Positions 45,861 through 54,879 are shown, numbered from the stretch's first letter. The stretch: 64,000 nucleotides of DNA from Eisenbergiella tayi (GCF_001881565.1 NZ_MPDJ01000003.1:263515-327514), one strand, 5' to 3'. Numbers and translations: made by a program. The notes: generated by a model from the sequence alone, not told the origin.

Positions 45861-47432
45861 ATGAAGAATAAAGAAAAAACAACATGGCTGCAGACGGCGG
45901 GGATCCTGCTGTTTGCAGCTGCCTGCACAATGGCATTATACAGCCTGTATCTGTGTTTTGGCAGCGATATATGGTATGACGAGCTTTTTACGGAAGGCTT
46001 TATCAGCCAGCCGGTGGGGCGCATGATTTCCCTTGCGGTGAAGGATGTGCATCCGCCGCTTTATTATCTTCTGGTAAAAATAGCGGTGGATTTCTGCCGC
46101 TTTTTTGTGCCTTCCGCGAATGCGGTGATTATAAGCAAGGTCGTGTCGGTGCTGCCTTATCTGGGGCTGCTGGGATATTCCCTTGTCTTCTTACGCAGAC
46201 GGTATGGCTGGCTGTGCGCCGGGCTATTTTCCTTCTGTATCTTTGCCATGCCGCAGATGGCCAACTATACTACAGAAGTGAGAATGTACGGTTTCGCGTT
46301 GTTTTTTATCACGGCAGCTTTCTTTCATGCGGGGGCAATCCTGGAAAACGGCGGGAAAAGGAACTGGATCGCATTGACGGTCTTTGGAATCTGCGCCGCC
46401 TATACCCATTATTTCGCCGCAGTATCTGCTGCGGTGCTGTATGTGGGTCTTGCGGTGCTGTTGTATGTAAGGAAAAAAGATACCAGGACGAAAAGCCTGC
46501 TGACCTGGCTTTTGTGCGTGGGTATTTCTGTCCTTGCTTATCTGCCGTGGATTCCTGACGCGGTGGGGCAGGTGTCCCAGGTACGGGAGAATTATTGGAT
46601 TCTGCCCCTTACCTTAAGCTGCTTCGGAGGCTGCGTGAAGTTTGTATTGAAGCCTTCCACCGGCTACCAGTGGCCGGATTACGTGCTGGCTGTACTCCTT
46701 TTTGTCCTGCTGGCGGGATTGCTGGCAGCGGCTTTTTTCAAAAGAAAAGAGGATGAAAAAAAGGCAGGCGAGGATGTGTATGCCTTTTTTGGCCTGTGTA
46801 TCCTCGCAGGAACAGCCCTTTTCGGCATTGCGGTATCTTTTCTCATGCGTCCGGTGTTCATTTACCGGTATATGCTGCCTTCCATGGGCTGCTTCTGGTT
46901 CGGCTTCGTTTCTTTGCTGAGCAGGCAGAAGAAAAAAAGGGTGCTGGTTCCGGCGCTGGTTCTGCTCTGTCTGGTCGGGGCCGCGGACTATTCTGCTTTT
47001 GCAAAAGGAGAATTTTTAAAAAAGGAACAGATGGACAGGACATTGGAGGAGCTTTCCAGGATAGGGGAAGAGGATGCGGTGATCTTTAATTTTGACCAGG
47101 TCCAGGCGGTTGCGGGCTACTATATGGATCAGGAAAGCTGGCTGTATGGGAACGAGCCGGAGTCTTTGATAAAAGAAATGTTTCCGGATATCCATGGCAT
47201 ACAGGATATGGAAGGGATCCGGCAGAAGCTTCAGGAAGGCCAGCGGGTGTGGTTTATAGGCAGCGGGCTGATCCGGGAGGATATTCTGAAAGAATGGGCC
47301 AAAGAGGGTATCCTTTCGGTGGAAACGGCGGACAGCTGCCTGCTGGAGCGTTATTGGTTTAATATTTACCGTCTGGAGCTGGGCGGGATGACAGGAACGG
47401 CGGAGCGGACAATAAGCCGGGTGAAGGATTAA
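45861..47432 (+). CDS. GT-C fold membrane glycosyltransferase (GT39/ArnT-like)
   Basis: 523 residues with about ten to eleven membrane helices. The first outside loop carries the GT-C acidic signature SDIWYDELFTEGF near 35-47 and then KDVHPPLYYLLVK near 61-73, typical of polyprenyl-phosphate-sugar dependent transferases. A C-terminal soluble domain of about 130 residues follows the helices. It would transfer a sugar from a lipid carrier to a cell-surface acceptor outside the membrane. It lies 39 bases after thrS and may be read from the same transcript; the acceptor is unknown. Confidence 0.82.
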   Translation: MKNKEKTTWLQTAGILLFAAACTMALYSLYLCFGSDIWYDELFTEGFISQPVGRMISLAVKDVHPPLYYLLVKIAVDFCRFFVPSANAVIISKVVSVLPYLGLLGYSLVFLRRRYGWLCAGLFSFCIFAMPQMANYTTEVRMYGFALFFITAAFFHAGAILENGGKRNWIALTVFGICAAYTHYFAAVSAAVLYVGLAVLLYVRKKDTRTKSLLTWLLCVGISVLAYLPWIPDAVGQVSQVRENYWILPLTLSCFGGCVKFVLKPSTGYQWPDYVLAVLLFVLLAGLLAAAFFKRKEDEKKAGEDVYAFFGLCILAGTALFGIAVSFLMRPVFIYRYMLPSMGCFWFGFVSLLSRQKKKRVLVPALVLLCLVGAADYSAFAKGEFLKKEQMDRTLEELSRIGEEDAVIFNFDQVQAVAGYYMDQESWLYGNEPESLIKEMFPDIHGIQDMEGIRQKLQEGQRVWFIGSGLIREDILKEWAKEGILSVETADSCLLERYWFNIYRLELGGMTGTAERTISRVKD

Positions 47433-47520
47433 CATGAATATTTTCCTGAAAATCAGACAGAATAATTCTGGAACCATCTAACAGGGTTTAGTTTGAATTG
47501 ATTTCAGGAGGCAAGCAGAA

Positions 47521-47832
47521 ATGGCAGAATTAAAATGCGGAGTAAACAATTGTACCTACAATAATGACAGATGTTGCTGCAAAGGTGATATCATGGTTGG
47601 CGGCAAAAGCGCACAGCAGGAGGATGATACCTGCTGCGACAGCTTTAAGCAGAGAAGCGGGGACAGCACATCCAATTCCATGAATCCCTGCAGGACTATC
47701 AGCATTGACTGTGAAGCGGTAAAATGTGTATTCAACACAAATTACAAATGCTATGCGGAGCATGTTGATATAAAGGGATGCGGAGCATGTGACTGCAGAG
47801 AAACAGCATGTGCAACCTTTAAAGAAAAATAA
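47521..47832 (+). CDS. DUF1540 protein with two cysteine-rich repeats
   Basis: 103 residues containing two copies of the DUF1540 pattern: CGVNNCTYNNDRCCCKGDI with later CCDSF in the first half, and CEAVKCVFNTNYKCYAEHV followed by CRETACATF in the second. The spaced cysteines suggest metal binding. The start is an ATG behind CAGGAGG. Such small proteins are common in clostridia, partly in sporulation settings, but have no proven function. A palindrome and a strong terminator follow. Confidence 0.88.
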   Translation: MAELKCGVNNCTYNNDRCCCKGDIMVGGKSAQQEDDTCCDSFKQRSGDSTSNSMNPCRTISIDCEAVKCVFNTNYKCYAEHVDIKGCGACDCRETACATFKEK

Positions 47833-47843
47833 GAATATAATGT

Positions 47844-47861
47844 GAAGCCGGTACCGGCTTC
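47844..47861. repeat. perfect 18-bp palindrome
   Basis: GAAGCCGGTACCGGCTTC lies between the DUF1540 stop codon and its terminator. Confidence 0.8.
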
Positions 47862-47865
47862 AGAA

Positions 47866-47912
47866 AACGGTGGAAAAGTCTGTAATGCTGCAGATTTTTC
47901 CGCCGTTTTTTT
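47866..47912 (+). terminator. Rho-independent terminator
   Basis: A long stem starting AACGGTGGAAAA pairs with TTTTTCCGCCGTT, ending in seven T. Confidence 0.9.
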
Positions 47913-48106
47913 GTTGCGCTGAACTTGATTGATAAATATGCCGATAAAAATAGTATAAAAATGTTGTATTTGCAGCATGTGTTATTGAAAAAATAGAATT
48001 TTCAATGAAAATCAAAAAATATTCTATATAATATTGGCGAAATATTGTATAAACTATCGATATTGACAAACAACAAGGAAACGTGTCAAACAGAAGGGAG
48101 AAAAAT

Positions 48107-49444
48107 ATGAAGAGAAAATTAGGTTGTATGGCAATGGCAGCAGTGCTGAGTCTTTCCCTGGCCGCATGCGGCTCCGGTGAGAAGCCTGCAGTGACAGAGT
48201 CACCGGCTGCGGGTACAGAGACGACGGCGGCAGGTACGGAGACATCCGCTCCCGCGGAAGCGGCACCGGCTGATGGAGGAACTGTTGCAAACAAGGATAA
48301 ACCGCTGGTATGGTTTAACCGTCAGCCTTCAAGCAGCGCCACCGGACAGCTTGATATGACGGCTTTGAATTATAACAAGGATACATATTATGTAGGCTTT
48401 GATGCCAACCAGGGAGCGGAACTCCAGGGGACCATGGTAAAAGATTATATCGAGCAGAACATAGACGCCATTGACCGTAATGGCGACGGCATCATCGGCT
48501 ATGTGTTGGCTATCGGTGATATCGGCCATAACGATTCCATCGCACGTACAAGAGGTGTCCGCAAGGCTCTCGGCACAGGAATTGAGAAGGACGGAAATAT
48601 CAACAGTGAGCCGGTAGGAACCAATACGGACGGCACGGCAGCGGCGGTACAGGACGGAACCCTTGAGGTAAACGGAAAGCAGTATATCGTCCGTGAGCTT
48701 GCTTCCCAGGAAATGAAGAACTCCGCGGGCGCTACATGGGATGCGGCCACAGCAGGAAATGCCATAGGAACATGGTCCTCCTCCTTCGGTGATCAGATTG
48801 ATATTGTTGTTTCCAATAACGATGGTATGGGAATGTCAATGTTCAATGCATGGTCCAAGGATAATGAAGTTCCCACCTTTGGCTATGATGCAAACAGTGA
48901 TGCGGTAGCAGCCATCGCAGAAGGCTATGGCGGAACCATCAGCCAGCATGCGGACGTACAGGCATATCTGACACTTCGTGTTCTGCGCAACGCTCTTGAC
49001 GGAGTTGATATCAACACAGGTATCGCCACTGCGGATGCGGCAGGAAATGTCCTGAGTGAAGACGTGTATGTATACAGAGAAGAAGAACGTTCCTATTATG
49101 CACTGAATGTTGCCGTTACTTCTGACAACTACAAGGATTTTATGGATTCCACAATGGTTTATGCGCCGGTATCCAATCAGCTGGATGAGAGCACAAGCCC
49201 TGCAAAGAAGGTATGGCTGGATATCTACAATTCATCCGATAACTTCCTGGGCTCTACCTATCAGCCGCTCCTTCAGAAGTATGATAAGCTCCTCAACCTT
49301 GATGTTGACTACATCGGCGGCGACGGACAGACAGAGTCCAATATTACCAACCGTCTGGGCAACCCCAGCCAGTATGATGCATTTGCAATCAACATGGTTA
49401 AGACGGACAACGCAGCGTCTTATACATCCCTGCTCGATCAGTAA
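48107..49444 (+). CDS. galactose-type (MglB-like) binding lipoprotein, apparently circularly permuted
   Basis: 445 residues. The signal peptide ends at LAAC (Cys21), followed by a Thr/Ala/Glu linker. The start is the ATG at 48107 behind AAGGGAG. After the linker the fold begins in the middle of a normal MglB: KPLVWFNRQP (66-74) matches the VPVIFFNREP strand that lies near residue 118 in the ordinary homologue at 57779. The order then runs normally: TYYVGFDANQ, the calcium-loop-like DRNGDGIIG (123-131), GDIGHNDSIART, VVSNNDGMGM, to about residue 350. The missing first lobe segment is found at the C-terminus instead: KKVWLDIYNSSDNFLGSTYQ...YDAFAINMVKTDNAASY (367-439). It is followed by mglA- and mglC-type genes, so it should feed that transporter. 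Confidence 0.85.
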   Translation: MKRKLGCMAMAAVLSLSLAACGSGEKPAVTESPAAGTETTAAGTETSAPAEAAPADGGTVANKDKPLVWFNRQPSSSATGQLDMTALNYNKDTYYVGFDANQGAELQGTMVKDYIEQNIDAIDRNGDGIIGYVLAIGDIGHNDSIARTRGVRKALGTGIEKDGNINSEPVGTNTDGTAAAVQDGTLEVNGKQYIVRELASQEMKNSAGATWDAATAGNAIGTWSSSFGDQIDIVVSNNDGMGMSMFNAWSKDNEVPTFGYDANSDAVAAIAEGYGGTISQHADVQAYLTLRVLRNALDGVDINTGIATADAAGNVLSEDVYVYREEERSYYALNVAVTSDNYKDFMDSTMVYAPVSNQLDESTSPAKKVWLDIYNSSDNFLGSTYQPLLQKYDKLLNLDVDYIGGDGQTESNITNRLGNPSQYDAFAINMVKTDNAASYTSLLDQ

Positions 49445-49469
49445 TTTTTGTTGATACGAAAGCCGGGCA

Positions 49470-49510
49470 GGTTATTAGGGAGAAGAAATTCTCCCTAATA
49501 ACCTCTTTTG
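49470..49510 (+). terminator. strong hairpin between binding-protein and ATPase genes
   Basis: GGTTATTAGGGAGAA (49470-49484) and TTCTCCCTAATAACC (49489-49503) form a perfect 15-bp stem with a GAAA tetraloop, followed by TCTTTTGG. It likely causes partial termination or 3'-end protection so that the binding protein is made in excess. Confidence 0.85.
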
Positions 49511-49546
49511 GGAAGCAGGCGTTTTAATAACAGAGGAGTAAAAATT

Positions 49547-51055
49547 ATGGCAGATAAGAAAGATGATATCGTCTTATCAATACGCGGCATGAGCAAATCC
49601 TTTGGCCGGAACAGGGTTCTGGACCGTATCAGCATGGATGTAAAGAGCGGAACCGTCATGGGCCTTATGGGTGAAAACGGAGCCGGTAAGTCAACCATGA
49701 TGAAGTGCCTTTTCGGTACATATCAGAAGGATGAGGGTACGATTTTCCTGAATGGTAAGGAGGTGAGCTTTTCCGGCCCCAAGGATGCGCTTGAAAACGG
49801 AATTGCCATGGTCCACCAGGAGCTGAATCAGTGCCTGGAACGGAATGTGGTGGATAATCTGTTCCTCGGGCGGTATCCTGTGAATTCCATGGGAATCGTC
49901 GATGAAGGCAGAATGAAAAAGGAAGCCTCTGATCTTTTCAGAAAGCTGGGCATGACGGTCAACCTGACCCAGCCCATGAGGAATATGTCTGTGTCACAGA
50001 GGCAGATGTGCGAAATAGCCAAGGCTATTTCCTATAATTCCAGAGTGATCGTTCTTGATGAACCCACATCCTCTCTGACGGTACAGGAGGTTGATAAGCT
50101 CTTTGAGATGATGAGGATGTTGAAAAAACAGGGAATCGCCCTGATTTATATCTCTCATAAGATGGATGAGATATTTGAAATCTGTGATGAGATATCGGTG
50201 CTCCGGGACGGAAACCTGGTCATGACAAAGAGCACCAGTGATGCGAACATGAATGAGCTGATTGCTGCCATGGTAGGCCGTTCCCTTGATAATCGGTTCC
50301 CTCCGGTGGACAACGTTCCCAAGGGTGTGATTTTATCCATCCAGAATCTGTCTACGAAATTTGAGCCTCATCTGCAGGATGTCTCCTTTGATGTAAGGGA
50401 AGGGGAGATCTTCGGGCTGTACGGCCTGGTGGGAGCGGGGAGGACGGAGCTTCTGGAAACAATCTTCGGCGTCCGCACCAGAGCGGCAGGACGGGTATAC
50501 TTCAACAACCGCCTTATGAATTTTAACAGTGCAAGGGAGGCCATGGAGCATGGCTTCGCCATGATTACCGAAGAACGTAAGGCCAACGGGCTTTTCCTGA
50601 AGGGCGATCTTACCTTTAATACCACGATTGCCAATCTGGAACAGTATAAGACCGGTGTGGCGCTTTCTGACGCAAAGATGATAAAGGCCACCGGAAATGA
50701 AATCAAAATCATGCATACCAAATGTATGGGACCGGATGATATGATTTCAAGCCTTTCCGGCGGCAATCAGCAGAAGGTTATTTTTGGAAAATGGCTGGAG
50801 CGCGGACCCCGGGTATTCATGATGGATGAACCTACAAGAGGAATTGATGTGGGTGCAAAATACGAAATATATGAACTGATCATCAATATGGCGAAGCAGG
50901 GAAAGACGATTATCGTTGTTTCTTCTGAAATGCCGGAAATTCTGGGAATTACCAACCGTATTGGTGTTATGTCAAACGGCCGTCTGTCCGGGATTGTCAA
51001 TACAAAAGAGACAAACCAGGAGGAGCTGTTGAGACTCAGTGCTAAATACCTATAA
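49547..51055 (+). CDS. mglA: galactose/ribose-type sugar ABC transporter ATPase
   Basis: 502 residues with two fused ABC domains. Domain 1 has Walker A GENGAGKST near 40, signature MSVSQRQMCEIAKA near 148 and Walker B VIVLDEPTSS near 167. Domain 2 has a degenerate Walker A (GLVGAGRTELLE), signature LSGGNQQKVIFGKWL and Walker B VFMMDEPTRGID, as normal for MglA/RbsA. The start is the ATG at 49547 behind GAGGAG. Its 3' end precedes the permease start by 16 bases. Confidence 0.95.
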   Translation: MADKKDDIVLSIRGMSKSFGRNRVLDRISMDVKSGTVMGLMGENGAGKSTMMKCLFGTYQKDEGTIFLNGKEVSFSGPKDALENGIAMVHQELNQCLERNVVDNLFLGRYPVNSMGIVDEGRMKKEASDLFRKLGMTVNLTQPMRNMSVSQRQMCEIAKAISYNSRVIVLDEPTSSLTVQEVDKLFEMMRMLKKQGIALIYISHKMDEIFEICDEISVLRDGNLVMTKSTSDANMNELIAAMVGRSLDNRFPPVDNVPKGVILSIQNLSTKFEPHLQDVSFDVREGEIFGLYGLVGAGRTELLETIFGVRTRAAGRVYFNNRLMNFNSAREAMEHGFAMITEERKANGLFLKGDLTFNTTIANLEQYKTGVALSDAKMIKATGNEIKIMHTKCMGPDDMISSLSGGNQQKVIFGKWLERGPRVFMMDEPTRGIDVGAKYEIYELIINMAKQGKTIIVVSSEMPEILGITNRIGVMSNGRLSGIVNTKETNQEELLRLSAKYL

Positions 51056-51071
51056 TGGGGGAGATTGTGAT

Positions 51072-52727
51072 ATGGATAATGAAATTAGTAAAACCCTTAC
51101 GGCGGAACAGGAAATGCAGCTGCGTAAGCCAATTGAGGATTATGTGGGTGAGATTCAGGAAAAGATTGACAGTCTCAGAGAGGATGGCTCAAATAAGGTA
51201 ATTTCTCTTCAAAGCGAAATAGACGGAGTGAAGAGGGACCATGGCCTTTCGAAGGAAGAGAAGGCGTCGAGGACTGCACAGCTTAAGGCTTCCATGGATA
51301 AAGCGAAAGCGGTGGAAGCGAAGAATAAGGAAGAGGTTTCCAAGCTGATTTCGAAGGCGGAGTCTTATCTGAACGAGCATTTTGACAAGGACTACTACCA
51401 GGCGGTGAAACAGAGCTGTGCACAGGAAAAAATGCTTGTAAAGAGAAAACATGCGGATAATATGGCTCTGCTGGAGCAGGAGCATAAGAAAACGCTTGCG
51501 AAGCTTACCGATCGCAAGGAAATAAAGAACGAAAAGTATGTGTATAAGAACCGCCGTTTTGATGCGAAAATGGAGCTGGATAAGGAACTGGCGCAGATAA
51601 AGGACAGAAGACATGCGGCTCTTGTCTGGAAATATCATCTGATCGATATGCTGCGTATATCTAAATTTACGTTTATGCAGAAACGGGCGCAGAAATGGGA
51701 AAATTATAAATACACCTTTAACCGCAGGACATTTCTGCTGCAGAATGGTCTGTATATAGCGATTATCCTGATTTTTATCGGGCTGTGTATAGCAACTCCC
51801 ATTGTAAAGCATGTTCCGCTGCTGACTTATAACAATATTTTAAATATACTGCAGCAGGCATCTCCGAGAATGTTTCTTGCCCTCGGTGTTGCAGGCCTGA
51901 TTCTCCTTACCGGCACGGACCTTTCCATCGGGCGTATGGTCGGTATGGGCATGACGACGGCAACCATCATCATGCATCAGGGTATCAATACGGGTGCTGT
52001 TTTCGGACATGTATTTGACTTTACGGGCATGCCTGTCGGCTTGAGAGTGATTTTTGCCCTGGTAATGTGTATTCTCCTGTGCACATTCTTTACAGCCATC
52101 GGCGGATTCTTTACAGCCAAATTTAAAATGCATCCCTTTATCTCCACGATGTCCAATATGCTGGTGATTTTCGGCCTCGTTACCTATGCTACCAAAGGGG
52201 TGTCCTTCGGCGCCATAGAGCCGTCGATCCCCAAAATGATTATCCCCAGGCTCAATGGCTTCCCTACAATTATTCTCTGGGCGGTAGCGGCCATCGTCAT
52301 TGTATGGTTTATCTGGAATAAAACCACCTTTGGTAAAAATCTGTACGCGGTGGGAGGGAATCCGGAGGCGGCATCCGTTTCAGGTATCTCCGTATTCGCC
52401 GTAACCATGGGGGCATTCATCCTGGCAGGTATTCTTTACGGCTTCGGCTCATGGCTTGAGTGTGCAAGAATGGTAGGCTCCGGTTCCGCAGCCTATGGGC
52501 AGGGCTGGGAAATGGATGCAATCGCGGCCTGCGTGGTCGGCGGTGTATCCTTTACCGGCGGTATCGGAAAGATTTCGGGCGTGGTAGTCGGTGTATTGAT
52601 TTTCACCGTGCTCATATATTCCCTTACTATCCTTGGCATTGATACAAACCTTCAGTTCGTATTTGAAGGCATTATCATCATTACTGCAGTAACCCTTGAC
52701 TGTCTGAAGTATGTTCAGAAAAAATAG
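51072..52727 (+). CDS. mglC: galactose/ribose-type sugar permease with long N-terminal coiled-coil extension
   Basis: 551 residues, against about 330 for ordinary MglC/RbsC. Residues ~223-551 are a normal permease of this class with about ten helices (LYIAIILIFIGLCIATPI; GVAGLILLTGTDLSIGRMVG; VVGGVSFTGGIGKISGVVVG). Residues 1-~205 are very rich in Lys, Glu, Ala and Gln with heptad-like spacing (EEKASRTAQLKASMDKAKAV) and look like a long cytosolic coiled coil. The start is the ATG at 51072 behind GGGGGAG. The extension faces the ATPase side and may contact the ATPase or another protein. It is in frame with no sign of a sequencing fusion. Confidence 0.88.
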   Translation: MDNEISKTLTAEQEMQLRKPIEDYVGEIQEKIDSLREDGSNKVISLQSEIDGVKRDHGLSKEEKASRTAQLKASMDKAKAVEAKNKEEVSKLISKAESYLNEHFDKDYYQAVKQSCAQEKMLVKRKHADNMALLEQEHKKTLAKLTDRKEIKNEKYVYKNRRFDAKMELDKELAQIKDRRHAALVWKYHLIDMLRISKFTFMQKRAQKWENYKYTFNRRTFLLQNGLYIAIILIFIGLCIATPIVKHVPLLTYNNILNILQQASPRMFLALGVAGLILLTGTDLSIGRMVGMGMTTATIIMHQGINTGAVFGHVFDFTGMPVGLRVIFALVMCILLCTFFTAIGGFFTAKFKMHPFISTMSNMLVIFGLVTYATKGVSFGAIEPSIPKMIIPRLNGFPTIILWAVAAIVIVWFIWNKTTFGKNLYAVGGNPEAASVSGISVFAVTMGAFILAGILYGFGSWLECARMVGSGSAAYGQGWEMDAIAACVVGGVSFTGGIGKISGVVVGVLIFTVLIYSLTILGIDTNLQFVFEGIIIITAVTLDCLKYVQKK

Positions 52728-52741
52728 TGGTTTATGCCGCA

Positions 52742-52772
52742 AAAAAGAGTCAGAAGGCCTTCTGGCTCTTTT
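52742..52772 (+). terminator. terminator after the mgl-type operon
   Basis: AAGAGTCAGAAGG and CCTTCTGGCTCTT are near-perfect complements with no spacer, preceded by AAAAA and followed by TTTT. Confidence 0.75.
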
Positions 52773-52784
52773 CGTGGTGGTGGG

Positions 52785-53053
52785 GTTCCCGGCGCCCTGT
52801 GCGTCTGCCATCGTTTCCGTCCGGCGGCCCTCCCCCGTTCCCTCCTGCGGGTGGCGGCTCTGCAAGGTTCCTGTGCGGGTGCGCTTTCGCTCGGATAAAC
52901 ACGCAGCGGTACTAAGGCTGCAGAGGACGCAGCCTAAGGACCGGCGTGTTTATACGACCCTTACAGGAATCCTTGCAGAGCCGCCGCCCGCAGGAGGGAA
53001 CGGGGGAGGGCCGCCGGACGGAAACGATGGCAGACGCACAGGGCTCCGGGAAC
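52785..53053. repeat. large hairpin element, copy 1 (269 bases)
   Basis: The arms 52785-52874 and 52963-53053 are reverse complements over about 90 bases with few mismatches. The 88-base centre (52875-52962) holds further nested pairing: ATAAACACGC with GCGTGTTTAT and AGGCTGC with GCAGCCT. The centre is nearly identical to that of the element at the right end of the window. The peptides read on the two strands are the same, which shows it is not coding. It sits between the mgl-type operon terminator and the next regulator gene. Confidence 0.92.
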
Positions 53054-53268
53054 AGGTAGGCTGTGTAGGGCGGGAGAGCAGGGCGTGGGAAGCGGATCGG
53101 GAAGAGCAGGGGGGAGAGATGAGTTAGGGAGGGGATGGCGGCTTGCTGATGTAGGGGTATGATATATGGGGCATGCGATATATGGGGTGTACATTTACAT
53201 AGCTTTGGGCATTTGTTATAATTAGGATATTGGAAAGCGGAGCCCGGATTGATGAATGGAGAATAGGT
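53054..53268. other. leader of the second response regulator gene
   Basis: G-rich sequence after the hairpin, then AT-rich sequence (ATATATGGGGTGTACATTTAC) with a candidate -10 TATAAT at 53217-53222. Nothing else is seen. Confidence 0.4.
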
Positions 53269-54879
53269 ATGGATACATATACGGTGCTTCTGGTGGATGA
53301 TGAGGAAGAGGTGCTTCAGGCCATCAGGAGGAAAATTAATTGGGAAGGGCTGGGCTTCTCTGTGATCGGATTTGCCAATAATGGCGTTAAGGCGCTGGAA
53401 ATGGTGGAGGAATTTCAGCCGGATGTGGTTTTGACGGATATTAAGATGCCTTATATGGACGGTATGGAGCTGGCGAAGAATATAAAGGCGGAATTTACCA
53501 CGACCAAGATTTTGTTCCTTACGGGTTTTGATGAGTTTGAATATGCGAAGGAGGCCGTTCATCTGGAGGTGGAGGAATATATTCTGAAGCCGGTTAATTC
53601 AACGGAGCTCATTAATGTATTCACGCAGCTGAAAATAAAGCTGGATCAGGAAATCAGTGAAAAACGGAATGTGGCGGTGCTGCAGAAATATTATATGGAG
53701 TCTCTGCCGTTTCTGCAGGCTAATTTTTATTCTACCCTGATCGAAGGAAGGCTGCGGGAGGAGGAGATTTCCAGGTATCTTTCCGATTATCAGGTTTCTT
53801 TTGAAGGGCCGTTTTACTGCTGTCTTGTGGTTCACACTTCATCCAGCCGGGTGCCGGAGAATATGAATCCTCTGCTTCTGGCAGCGTCTGTCCAGAGGCA
53901 GGCAAGGGAGCATCTGGGAGAGAAGTGGCAGGCGAAATGCTTTTCCTATCTTGAGAACACGGTTTTGATCGCACAGCTGAAGAGTGAAAATGAGGTTCCG
54001 GAGCTGACGGATGAATGTGACAGGTTCTGCAGGTATGCCCAGCGTATCATCGGCGCTGTTGTCACCGTGGGAATCGGACAGGTCTGCGGGCGGCTTACCG
54101 GTCTGGCGCAGTCCTACAGCAGCGCGAGGGAGGCTGTTTCTTACCGTGTTATCTATGGCGTTTCCAGGGCCATTAACATGAAGGAGATTGCGCCGAAGGA
54201 AATGAGCAAATCCGACGGGACTCTCGATGCGGAGCTGCTTAACCTCTTCGGCATGATCCGGCTGAATTCCGACGAGGATATTATCAAAGCGGCCAGACGG
54301 TATCTGAACCATATATCCTATCCGGCCAAATCCCTGCAGCAGTATCATATTGATCTTATGGATCTGATAAGCGCGCTGTACCGGTTCGCTGTCAATAATG
54401 ATATTGAGGTTCCGGAATTTACGGGGAATATCAGAAATCTGTATATACGGATTCTGGATCTGGAGCCGGAGGCGCTGGAAAAATGGCTCATTGATATCTG
54501 CCTTTTGCTCCGGGAAACCTTGATCAGCGCAAGAAGCAAATCAACGCAGTCCTTTGTATTCCGGGCAAAAGAATATGTGGCAAGCCATTATTCGGACGAA
54601 GAAATTTCTCTGGATAATATCTGTGAGATGCTGGGTGTTTCCAATTCTTACTTTTCTACCGTTTTTAAAAAGGAGACAGGGAATTCTTTTATCGGCTATC
54701 TGACGGAATACCGTATGGAACGGGCATCGCGGATGCTGATTGAAACAAATGAAAAAAGCTATATAATAGCGAAGAACGTTGGTTATACCGATCCCAATTA
54801 TTTCAGCTATGTATTTAAGAGGCGGTTCGGTGTATCCCCTTCCAAATACAGAATGGAGCACGGCTCATGTGAAAAATAA
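53269..54879 (+). CDS. YesN-type response regulator (receiver + AraC HTH)
   Basis: 536 residues. The receiver has the acidic pair in LLVDDEEE, the phospho-accepting D57 in VLTDIKMPY, and the conserved K in YILKPVN near 105. A middle domain of about 300 residues follows. The C-terminal AraC domain has two HTHs (ISLDNICEMLGVSNSYFSTV and IAKNVGYTDPNYFSYVFKRR). The start is the ATG at 53269 behind GGAG. The kinase gene overlaps its end by 11 bases. It likely controls the mgl-type transporter upstream. Confidence 0.93.
   Translation: MDTYTVLLVDDEEEVLQAIRRKINWEGLGFSVIGFANNGVKALEMVEEFQPDVVLTDIKMPYMDGMELAKNIKAEFTTTKILFLTGFDEFEYAKEAVHLEVEEYILKPVNSTELINVFTQLKIKLDQEISEKRNVAVLQKYYMESLPFLQANFYSTLIEGRLREEEISRYLSDYQVSFEGPFYCCLVVHTSSSRVPENMNPLLLAASVQRQAREHLGEKWQAKCFSYLENTVLIAQLKSENEVPELTDECDRFCRYAQRIIGAVVTVGIGQVCGRLTGLAQSYSSAREAVSYRVIYGVSRAINMKEIAPKEMSKSDGTLDAELLNLFGMIRLNSDEDIIKAARRYLNHISYPAKSLQQYHIDLMDLISALYRFAVNNDIEVPEFTGNIRNLYIRILDLEPEALEKWLIDICLLLRETLISARSKSTQSFVFRAKEYVASHYSDEEISLDNICEMLGVSNSYFSTVFKKETGNSFIGYLTEYRMERASRMLIETNEKSYIIAKNVGYTDPNYFSYVFKRRFGVSPSKYRMEHGSCEK

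Noticed and set aside
52711..53127. 138-codon frame across the large hairpin, and a similar one on the minus strand
   Set aside because: The peptide ASAIVSVRRPSPVPSCG appears on both strands because the DNA is self-complementary, so neither is a real gene.
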